A stretch of 64,000 nt of DNA, from assembly GCA_030704615.1 (NCBI GenBank), contig CM060731.1, positions 11,966,001 to 12,030,000 of the forward strand, in the 5' to 3' direction. Below are positions 43,991 to 53,941 of the stretch, piece by piece; the stretch's first letter is position 1; every line of letters begins with the position of its first letter. The position numbers and the translations under genes are program-made. The stretch comes from Takakia lepidozioides (taxonomy: Eukaryota; Streptophyta; Takakiopsida; Takakiales; Takakiaceae). Below the pieces are notes generated by a model that had not been told where the DNA came from, did not search any database, and saw only the letters and a program-made list of their open reading frames with translations.

Positions 43991-45235
43991 AGGAAGAAAT
44001 TGCACCAGGTTTTCCAGTCTTCCAGTCTCAGGCTTCACTATCTGCATACACACATTACATGCTCGCATCAATTATCCCTCTTGCATCTCCGCTCGTATGG
44101 ACACCTCCATTATAAACTTTTCTTGCTCTCTCTCAGTGCAGGTGGCAAGCTGTTTTGTACGATAATAAGCACCTGTTTCGAGGTTGATTTGGAGTCTAGA
44201 AGTGTTTTCCATGAAGGTCAGGTGGGCTTCCGGAGAAATAGGGCTTGCGTCGATCATATCTTTAACCTAAGCCAGACTATTCAGGGAAGGAGAAAGGAAA
44301 GGAAAACCCACCTTTGAATGTTTAAATTACGCAATGGGCTGTGGCTTCATCTGTGGTCTTCTAGGTCAGGAGAAAGATGTGTAGGATTGGTCACAACCTG
44401 TATGCGAATACCAAAAGCTATGTTATGGTCAATGGCCAGAAGTCTAGTCTTTGTGACATTTTGACCAAGGTGTCAAGGTTGTACCCTCTCCCCACTTCTC
44501 TTCAATGTTTTCATTAATCAGCTCCTTGAAGATGTGGAAAGCGAGGTATTTGGGTTGAAGGTGGGTGATGCCACCATACCAGCTCTTAAGTTTGCGGATG
44601 ACTTTGCGGGCCTAGGGGATATACCCTTCAGGAGTTGATTGTTGTGCAAAGAGGTCCTTCGTCCTATGGACAATGTTAGTAAATGCGTGGTGGTGGCCTT
44701 CCATGATCATGGGGAGGGAGGAGAGAATCTCAAGTGTACATGGGGGCAGTGAATAGATCCATGTGCTCCCTTTTTACACATGTCTCGGTATTAAGTTTTC
44801 CTGGATCCACATATATAAAAAGTGGGTCAAACAGCTAAATGCATAGCTTTGGGTCTCACTCACTTCTTCCGATGCAGAGGAATTGATTCTCAAGTTGAAA
44901 GGACCATGCTTTGTAACGTTATTAGGCCTACTTTGTACACATCTTCCGTGTGGGAAGGCAACTCCAACCATGCTAAGACTTCCGAATCCATTCAGCTTTC
45001 GGTGCCCAAAGGGAGCATGTCAGCATGCTCTAGAACAGCTAATGTGGCTGTTCAGAGCGAGTTTGGCGTACCCCACTAGAGCTCTTGACGTGATGTGTTC
45101 AAGGGTCAGGTGGTGGGGTCAGATGAATCGCATGCCTCATACCAGATACCCTAAGATGATCGATATTTCTTGGAAGCAAGACAGTCCTGTTGAAGAGGCT
45201 GTCCTGTCGGGAAAAGGCAAATGAGATTTTCAAGT
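43991..45235 (+). pseudogene. LINE (non-LTR retrotransposon) reverse-transcriptase remnant
   Basis: Scattered over three frames: EGQVGFRRNRACVDHIFNLS (about 44213), SPLLFN-like segment (about 44490), the catalytic LKFADDFAG (about 44586) and a C-terminal segment RTMLCNVIRPTLYTSSVWEG (about 44901). Order and wording fit LINE RT followed by its thumb region. Many stops and frameshifts; no endonuclease domain or poly-A tail recognised. Confidence 0.75.
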
Positions 45236-46185
45236 ACCTAAATACTAGGCAGGAAGAACTGACCCTGCTAGATGCAGCTGACTTGGAGGCGGAAGTGTCT
45301 AAGCCCATGTCAGAAGCATGAAAACAAAATGAAGTTAGGCATAAGACTCCCTGAGCTTGTTTCCAGTTTGTGACATGGGTGAGGACCTATGGATGATCTG
45401 ACACTTACCTACCCAGAAATTGACTTCTTCTAAATACGAACAGAACTCACCTGCCAATTTGGAATACCTGATGTAGCCTTTTGGAGCCAGTTGGCATCTG
45501 GAGTCTGCACCAGAAAAAACACAATGAATAGATCAAGGAACACTTCGCTGGCATGCAATTCCAATTTCAATGTGAAATAAATGGCAGCAATTCAGACTCC
45601 GGAGTGAAATGAAGGTGAGTGTGTGTGCAAGAGCTATGCAGCCATATGCCTGCCAAGCTTTAGAAGAGGCAGAAGATTCCCAGGAGGTGAGGTGGACAGT
45701 CCCCCAAGGAGAGGACGGAATTTTGCATTTATTAAAAGACAGGGGGAGGGTGGTGATAAGAGGACAGAGTGAGGCCCACTACGAAGGCTCATGTCGGTGG
45801 AAAGAACTACCATGTAAATCTCATTGATTCTGGCAGATAAGGAGTTGCTCCAAAAAGTGTCTAAGATTAAAAAGTCAAGTCCAGCAGTCAGAGGTTTGAG
45901 GAGTATACCTGAGAGCTCCATAGAAGCCGCCAAGTTCCAGACAGGACATTTAAATCCGTAGGGTTTGTTGTCGGATTCAATTAAGATCCTCAATCTCCTG
46001 CGGCCAACTTTAACTTATAAGGTCAGAGAACAACAAGTATAGCAGGTTGGACTGTAACTCAAAAGTCTGGATAGGTAGTGCGAGTTGTTGATTTCTACTC
46101 TTACAACTAGTACACAGAGCTGTTCCATGGATGTTCAAGCTTTATACCTGTGTGAGGTCCCAGAAAATAAATATCGAAGAGACAG

Positions 46186-46223
<38 letters not shown>

Positions 46224-46866
46224 GAAATAGTATTCAGGAGCTCAACAGCTGAGCAATAGTGGCAATTCCCGTTGTCAATGAGGTGCATATGTAGATCTCA
46301 AGAATACTGGATACAGCATTTTGTCTTAACCCGTGAAGGCCTAATTGACACAAAACATGTTGATCGATTTCAACCCTGCCTATCTTCCTGGATTCTCGAT
46401 TGATTGATCTGCAGTAAAAAGCAGTAATGTAGCACAATGCAAGGTCTTTCCAATAGCACCTACCCGAGGCCCATTGGTTCAGGATGTGGTGATTATCGTG
46501 GCCAAAATCGCAACAATATCAGTCACACCCAATACATTGACAGCTATGGCCTGATAACTTATGAACCATTCCTGCCATCCCAACATCCTATCAAGGAGTA
46601 CTTTCAACTAACAACAAACGAAAAAAATTGGTTCTCATGGTTCAAGTAATGCAACCTCTTATCCAAACACTGTCCAGAGATTCCTGCTGAGCTTCCATGA
46701 GTATGCCAAGTTGGTGAGATGGGTAGTCACAAATAGTGATGCATGTGTTGGTTCATAGTTCACACTGGGCACCTGACTATCTTTGACACGATACAGTTTG
46801 CTTACGGTATTCTACTTGGGTTTTAGGGTGGAAAAGGGTTTTTGAGAATTTAAAAAAAAAAGACAC
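45236..46866. other. Unassigned non-coding stretch
   Basis: No coding or TE motif recognised apart from the (CT)n microsatellite at 46186-46221. Confidence 0.3.
46186..46221. repeat. (CT)18 microsatellite
   Basis: About 36 bases of uninterrupted CT dinucleotide. Confidence 0.95.
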
Positions 46867-47020
46867 AACAGGGCTGTGAGACCTGGTGGTAAGCCACTCG
46901 TGTACTGGCCTGCGGGTCTGGGGTTGAAATCCCTGTCATATGTCTCTCTGCCTTGGGGCTTGGGCTCTGCCCTGTAATGCCTCCATGGCTCAAAGAAAAG
47001 AAAAGAAAAGAAAAGAAAAA
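46867..47020 (+). repeat. tRNA-derived SINE with (AAAAG)n tail
   Basis: AGACCTGGTGGTAAGCCAC (A-box-like) and GGTCTGGGGTTGAAATCCCT (B-box-like), then a body ending in AAAGAAAAG repeats. GTTTTTGAGAA before and GTTTTTAAGAA after may be an imperfect target duplication. Confidence 0.65.
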
Positions 47021-48825
47021 GTTTTTAAGAACATAGAGGCCTCGGGTTTGAATTCCCCAGTTTCAGCTAGGGAGTACTCCCAAAGTAACCAACTCTTCAC
47101 ACTCCCAAGACCTTAAGAAATTCTGGTAGAAAAGTAATATATACTAAGTTTATAGAACTCAAGTTACGGGAGGCAGCAGCATCATTGATGCCATTGTCAC
47201 TTAGCAACGGCAAACTGCGTGAATGAGAAAATCTCGGTCGATGCGGCGCCAATGCTTGAGGACCTTCAAGATCTCTGCAAGTAGCAGCTTTTTTATGTTG
47301 GAAATGATGCAAATGCAAAACCACAAGAATGAGAGCCCCACAACACGATCCGACATGCAACACCCACGGATCTTTGTAGCATGGAGCCATTGACAATCGT
47401 TTGGCCTCACACTTATTTGAGGTTTCTTTTAATTGCTGGATGGTCCAGCATCAGACTTTATTAATAAAGTAAAAAAGTTCAAAAAAGTACAAAAGGCCAA
47501 AGTTCCCAGAAATCAGAAATGAGGTGGACTCACAGTGATGACTAGAGGATCTAGAGGTGTTATACGTAGAGGAAATTGGCTACACAGAGAACATGCTATA
47601 CACAGATAAAAGTGTTAGAACTTGCTATACTGGGAACCCACTATACACTACATTGCATATTCACACCAATCTTTCTCAAGTTGTTGTTTGCATTTGTAAC
47701 TGTTCTTTGATTTCGACCATATGATGGCAGCATAGTCCACATAATCAACGCACCGAAAAAAACATGTCAATATCGGATACTGGTCCATATTTTCTCTTTG
47801 CAAGCTCTTGACAATTCATGCTTTAGGATGATTCTTGTTGCAAAGACTCCATGACATCTGATAGGGCCATGAATTTTTAGGTTCAATGCTAATAGTAAGT
47901 AGGAAAGTCCGAGGACAAGGAGTTTGCTTACACTTCTTCAATCATCTCATTTTCTCCTTACTCCTGGTCTGCTAATTTTTCTCATCTCCAAAAGAAAGTA
48001 TGAGGCATTGGGGATTCTGGAGCAACTGTGGAACTTAAACACAATTAAAAACCCCAAAGTCCATAGCTTGAGTTTGCACATGAGATATTTTTTTTCACTG
48101 GCGTGTCCTCCAACAAAAACCCTGGTTAAGTATGATTGCAATTGCATATCCTATCATAATCCTTTAGACAAAGATCTACCTTGAGACATCATCAATGTAG
48201 AAAGGGAAATCATTATCTTGTCAAGTTAATTTACTAGTTAGAATGAAAATATCTAGTTTAAGGTAGCTAATGTGAAACTAGCTAGGAAATAACTAGTTGT
48301 TATGTATTGACACTTTAGTTTGTCCACGTGTCAAATCGAGGGCCCAAAGTTAATATTGGGCCCTGGGGGGGGTTCCTCCTCATGGTAGACACGGTGAGGC
48401 TGATCTTTCTGGAGTTGAGCCTCCCGCGTCTAGCTATGGCGCTGCATTGCAAATTCCCAGAGCATTGGGGTGCAGTTCGCTTGATTCCTGTTTCATTGAG
48501 TGAAATCCAAAGTTCAGCTTATTGTTTGTTTTACGTTCCATTTCTATTGTGACAGATTGGTTTGTGTATACATATGTGTTGTGTGGTTTGGAGAGCGATG
48601 TAGTTATGTAGCAATACGTATGCGCAAGACGAGGTGTCTGACTCCACTTGCCAGGACGCGTGTAGGGGTTACACAGAATGGAGTGTAACTCCAATCAGTG
48701 TAACCCACACTTGGTCTGAAATTTGACTAAATCCAAATGTGGCTAAGTATAAAATGGACTAACTAGAGTTACATGAGAAAACTAGGGTTACATGAAAGAC
48801 TGGGGTTACAAAAGGTTACATAGAT
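47021..48825. other. Unassigned non-coding stretch
   Basis: Only short open frames without recognisable domains. A G-rich run (CCCTGGGGGGGGTTCC) lies near 48360. Confidence 0.3.
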
Positions 48826-48940
48826 TGGATAACTAATACCCGGGTTACACTACTAGAGCCTCACATCAAGAATCGAACCAGAACCTCACCGTTTGCAATG
48901 TTATCCCCTACCACCAGAGCTTGAAACCCCCTCGGATTCG
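48826..48940 (-). repeat. tRNA-derived SINE-like unit (inverted)
   Basis: On the minus strand: AGCTCTGGTGGTAGGGGATA (A-box-like), then TTCTGGTTCGATTCTTGATG (B-box-like). Confidence 0.45.
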
Positions 48941-49499
48941 TAAGTATGTAATAATAGTGAAACCGAGGTAAGATGGGGTGGGGAGGATTTGACAGGGCCC
49001 CGCCGGAGCAGCCCATGCTGCCCAAATCCGGCGAAAGTACCGTCAGTTCGCACGCGCCATTAAGTTCTTTACATTATTCCTATTGTCTTCCATAATACAT
49101 GTTTTAAAAAATAAAAATAAAAATCCTGGACCACAACACTACACAATCCAGCTTCAACAAAAAAAAATGTTGTGTGGATTAGAGGGCCTAAGTTTGAATT
49201 CTTCTAATGTTGGTGCCATGGGCCCGGCTTGTCCAATAGTTTACTTAGACCAGTCAAACTTTTAGCAACAGAGATTGCCCTTGTAAAAGATTTTTGTGAC
49301 TCACCGGCATAGGTTATAAGGAAGTGGAAGTGAGGACAGAATAATCAAGTTACATTGCCATTTCTTCCAAACAAAAATCAGTTGTGTCATTTGATGTCTA
49401 GCAAGTTGCAACTATTTAAAATTATGTTGGGTAATTACGTAATAATATTTATTTGTATTATTCTGATCGAGGCTTCTCATTGAAAGATAATAGCGTCTT

Positions 49500-49755
49500 T
49501 AATGCGCACGCGTGTGCCTGCAGCGGGGCGTGTGTAGCAGAGGGGTTGGAGAGGGTGGGAGCGCCCATACCCGTAGGAGGGTCCGCTCTGGCATGGATCT
49601 CATAAAACATGTACTAGTAATGCATATCCTCTCACGAGTGGTTGTGGGTTCAATCCACCTGTTGGAAAGTCATTCCGGTGTCCACTTTCCCACCGGAAGC
49701 CAGTAGCCCTATGGGGTCAAGTGACACCATAAGTTACGCTTGCTTTGGCAACGCG
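49500..49755 (+). repeat. tRNA-derived SINE, copy related to 35105-35281
   Basis: GTTGTGGGTTCAATCCACC at about 49640, then GGTGTCCACTTTCC, CCGGAAGCCAGTAGCCCTAT, CACCATAAGTTACGCTTGCT. This matches the inverted copy at 35105-35281 block by block. Confidence 0.7.
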
Positions 49756-49808
49756 TCCACCTTTTGCACATAAAAGATTAGTTATTTCCAAGATTTGTAA
49801 AAAAACAA

Positions 49809-49890
49809 CGGGTAGTGTGGTGGTTAAGAGGAACGCATATCGAGCATGAGGCTTGGTCTTCAACTCTTTTAAGGTGGTAATGGGTTGTAC
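49809..49890 (+). repeat. SINE-like head
   Basis: GGGTAGTGTGGTGGTTAAGAG is A-box-like and resembles the unit at 14530-14602; the B box is degraded. Confidence 0.35.
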
Positions 49891-49969
49891 TAATGTATAA
49901 TGGTTTTTTCTGAAAATTTCCTAAGTCCTTGTCCTTATACGGCGGCCAACCTTCCAACGGATTGGGCAG

Positions 49970-50115
49970 ACCCTCAAGTGGACCCTCCAGCGGACTTATG
50001 GACTAGACAGCAAAGTGGACCCTTTAGACTCAGCAAGTGGTCCACTCTGCGCGTAGAGTGGCCCTCCGGCGGACTCGCAGAGTGGACTAGACTGGACTAG
50101 ACTGGAGAGTGGACC
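49970..50115. repeat. Degenerate tandem repeat (AGAGTGGACC / GACTAGACTG)
   Basis: Variants of GTGGACC and GGACTAGACTG recur many times, with exact tandem GGACTAGACT units at about 50083-50105. Confidence 0.55.
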
Positions 50116-50340
50116 CTTCAACAGAATCTCTAGAACAAACTAGACTATCCAATGGACCGGGGCAAACCCGTGGATGGGCGGTATGGGCGGTGGGCTTATG
50201 ACTCCTGAGGGCTTATGAGCTAACCCCATGGGCCGTGGTCAGGGGCCCACAGGCACATTGAAGACGCTATTATTTAAAATTCGTTGGCTGAAGCAAGCGA
50301 AAATTGGGCCACGTACTAAGAGGGGAAAATAAGCACACCT

Positions 50341-50572
50341 GGGCTGGTAGCTCAGCGGGTAAGTGCACGGTGTGTCGCCCTGGTGGTTCGGGGTTCAAAC
50401 CCACTGCCCAGCCCCGTGTGTGGGATTGTTTGTGACAGTATGTCTGGGCGTTGATCGTCCTGTTGGCCTCATGGCCCATAAATGAAAGGGGGTTATTTCT
50501 CCCCGTCCTCAAGGGCCCGAATTGTGGGCTGTCGCTCCCAGGTTTCCTTTATAAAAATAAAAATAAAAATAA
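50341..50572 (+). repeat. tRNA-like SINE with (AAAAATA)n tail
   Basis: The first 74 bases imitate a tRNA: 7-bp acceptor stem GGGCTGG (50341-50347) pairs with CCAGCCC (50408-50414), with TAGCTCAGCGGG (A box) and GGTTCAAACCC (B box). The anticodon arm does not fold well and the sequence continues into an unrelated body ending in AAAATAAAAATAAAAATA. SINE rather than a working tRNA gene. Confidence 0.7.
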
Positions 50573-50758
50573 AAAGCTGGCCACGACACAAGGGGTGGTA
50601 AGAGAAGATTATAATAGATTACCACACACAACTAGGTATTAGGATATGAACCAAGCATCACCTGAAAGGCACACAGTGCTCTATCCAAATCAGCTACCGA
50701 CTAATGATATAATTAAAGTAATTTTCCGTTGAGAAAACTTGAAAATACTTTGGAAGTA
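50573..50758. other. Short spacer
   Basis: No feature seen. Confidence 0.3.
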
Positions 50759-53525
50759 TATGCACAAGCCTCATCTTGAGTTATGGACTAGTCGCTTTAT
50801 TGAATCGTCAAACTTACTTACTGCGGAGCACCGTGCAAGTGAAAACACCCGTTGCTCGTCTCTACTCACACGGTATACCATTGCTTGTCCTTCGCTTACG
50901 GTGATCAGTTCACAATTTGCTCTGTTTTTGCGGATTTCGTCCCTTTCAGTCTGTCGAGGGGGTTGCTCCTTCTAGCAAGTATTGCGACGATTTCGTTAAC
51001 CAGGTGAGTCTGGAAAGTATGGAAACTACTGTGGAGGCGTGCTATGCTGAATTGGAAGTGTCTGCTCGGAGAAATCTCGGGCAGATTTGCTTTAGCCAGG
51101 AGTCTAGAGTTTAGTCAAAGGACTTAGGATCTCTTTAAATGTTGTGAATTCTTTTGAATTGAATTTTCTCTCTTCATACCAAGATCGCGCAGATTTCCTT
51201 CAGGCCCGTGAGTTTTGATAGAATGTGGTGTTCTGCGATCATCGCGAACAGTGGACTTAGAGGAGCGATTCTGTAGAGTATTCTCAGTCTGATATGAAGC
51301 ATCAGGAAGATTTTCTTTGCCGGGCGAATTTATCACGCTCTATCATCGGTGTTCCTCATCATCATGGAATTTCTCTTTAAATTGGCCGGGTGATTTTGTG
51401 CGATCGAGTTCCGTGGAATTGAGGTTTATCTTCCTAGCCTCTCATGATAAACTGCATCGTCATCATGGTTTACGAGCTATCAGATGTCGATTCAACAACT
51501 CCCGAAGGGAAGTAGTTCCTCTGAGCAAGCTTAGCAATGGCATGATTTGTTCGTCCTTGGAAACAGAGGGAGATTGAAAGAATCTATAATAGGTTCTAGT
51601 ACTGCATTCCGGCCCGAAAATGACTCTTTCGAGCTTTGAAACATGATATTCTGTGACAATATTTATCTGGCTACCCGGTCCAATGATTTCTCATGAGTTT
51701 GAAGTTTGAAGTCTCTTAACTTCGGAGTTTGTCCTCAATTCTGTCGAAATCTAACCTTGAATTCTTAAATTATGTCTTACAGTTGTAGGTTGGATCGAAG
51801 TTGGTGCGTATTGTGTTTATCCATATAATCACTTATCTAGCAATCAGATACACTCCGAAGCTTGGTCTATCGATCCTTACAGATTAGTGTGGGGAAGTCC
51901 TAATATGATTTATGTTACCTCCCTGGCATGTTGCACACCAGAGTTAAATATGCTCTTGAGAACTTGTCGCATGAACTACCATAGATTCATTTGTCACTCA
52001 GTAACCTTTTTGCAGAATGCCTCAACTTGTTTGAGAGGTCAGAACCTCGACTGTTGAGGAACAGCCCTTAGTAGCTGGAAAGACAATCATCGTGTGCGGT
52101 ACGAATGTAAACAGCACAAGTTCAGAGAGTGCGAAATCTACGTAACTATGTTTTCAAGAAGGGTTGGACCGAGACAGCTAGGAGATCGCATCACTTGAGG
52201 GATTAATAGCACGGTGTTGTTTCAACTTGCTTCTGCTTCCGGAACATTTGATACAAGTTGGAACTCCAAATCTCTGGGAGATCCTCAGCTTTTCTTGAAT
52301 CCTTATCCCTTGATTCCCACACTACTACCCGAGTTATGTATTCTCTTCACAAGAATCCCAATTTTCAGCAGAATATACAATATCCCTCCATTTTCCTCCA
52401 AGCTTTCCTTTGATTGAGAGTATGTTGGTTCTTGTTTTGCCTATTGGTTTAAACTGTCTGTTTGACTGTTCTTGACATGGAAGCTACAGGATCTTCCTCA
52501 GGGAAAGCTGCAAGTTACACCACTCCACATTCGACTCATTACTTGCAAATTTCATTTTGTAAGGGCCTTCCTCTGCTGTTGGATGACGAAGCAATATGAT
52601 GTTCAGCGAATCCTTCAAGAGACGCTCATCAGAGGGTACTCAGTTGTATGATTTCTCAATAAATTTTCTGAAGATCTCTGGAATCAACCCAGACGTTCGA
52701 GTAAAGGCTTCACATTCGGTTGGAAGCATTCTTCAGACGATTGAGAAGCGTTTTTTGAAGCTGACAGTTCTACAGGGCTCTGAGCAAAATGAAATTGGAA
52801 AGTTTGAAGTGTTTGGCGAAGAATGTAGTATCAATCGCCGACTAAGCTGCCAATTTTCACATGCAAAAGAAGATGTACTTGCAAAACTTCATGTGTACGT
52901 AGGTATGTGGTCCGTCACTTTTGTCAATAGTCGACAATGCGAAATGCTATGGATGAGCAGACAATGGCCAACGTACATGTTCAATTCACACGCACGCACA
53001 TGCACGTAACGGTTGGGGGAAAGGGAAAGGGAACCTAAAAGCTGTAGAAAGAAAGCAGACAGTGAGAAACTAAACTGCCCCACATTGTCACTTAGGCCAG
53101 ACTGGGAATCTCTTCTTCATACCAAGCTGGAAAGACGAATGAAAGGCTTGGAGCGACAGCGAAAAGTTGTCACTCTTCTATGTCAGGGATGGCTCGTCAA
53201 TAGTGCTGAGGATCTCAGTCTAAATTATACATTTATTGATTATCTCTATTGCCCTTGTATGTACCGGCGATGCTTTGGGATGGACGAGCTTTGTTGCAGA
53301 TGAGGTACAATCCGTCAACGTGAAGATATCAAGGTTGTATTGTGTGTTTCTTGGGTAGAGAGTAAGACCATATTACCGAAGCAGGCATTTATGAATTCTC
53401 TACGTGAGTGCAATTCTGACCATTCGTTGATTCAGTCTGCAGAAGATTATCTAAGGGAATTCGGTTGGTTGTTTGAAACCAGGAATGGAGTTCTGGCCTT
53501 ACTGGTCATATCACAGTGGACCTAA
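50759..53525 (+). CDS. Unidentified multi-exon gene, 5' part (partial model)
   Basis: Exons with good borders on the plus strand: 50950-51003 (SVEGVAPSSKYCDDFVNQ, GTGAGT donor), 52490-52558 (DLPQGKLQVTPLHIRLITCK then FHF, GTAAGG donor) and 53385-53489 (AFMNSLRECNSDHSLIQSAE, then DYLREFGWLFETRNG); all are phase 0. Probable further coding stretches are 52660-52905 (QLYDFSINFLKISGINPDVR, VKASHSVGSILQTIEKRF) and about 53099-53180 (PDWESLLHTKLERRMKGLER, a likely coiled coil), but I could not join these in phase. The start codon is unknown; ATG at 50759 is only a candidate. It continues into the exons at 53942-56890. Function unknown. Confidence 0.45.
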
Positions 53526-53941
53526 AGGAGGTAATTTCCCTAGATGTAAAGTCTTGTCATACTTCCTTTTGAACTGGAATTCTCGTTTCCAGAGTGTGCT
53601 GAGCTGCAAGGTGGCGAGCTTGTAATGATCTGAGGTGCCTCATAAAATGTAGGTCATGCTGTATACTCGTTCTTGGCAGCCTGGATGGCCGCTTCATCAT
53701 GCTTGCTCCTTCCTTCCTTTTTTGGGCATCCTTCTACCTTGGAAGTTGTAGTTGATTCCCTAGTGTGCTGAAATTCACCTTGGAGTATCAGGGAAAACGA
53801 AGTAGATTTGAAAACAAATCTTTTCTCGGTGAATTCCACCATTTCTTGTCTTAATTTGTGTGTCTGACAATGAAGTATACTTTTTTATTTGAGCAGCTCA
53901 AGTAACACGTGTTACACATCTGCTGGTTTTAGTTTCTCCAG

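Noticed and set aside
50341..50414. Functional tRNA gene
   Set aside because: Acceptor stem and boxes are present, but the D and anticodon arms do not fold properly and the unit continues into a SINE body with an A-rich tail.
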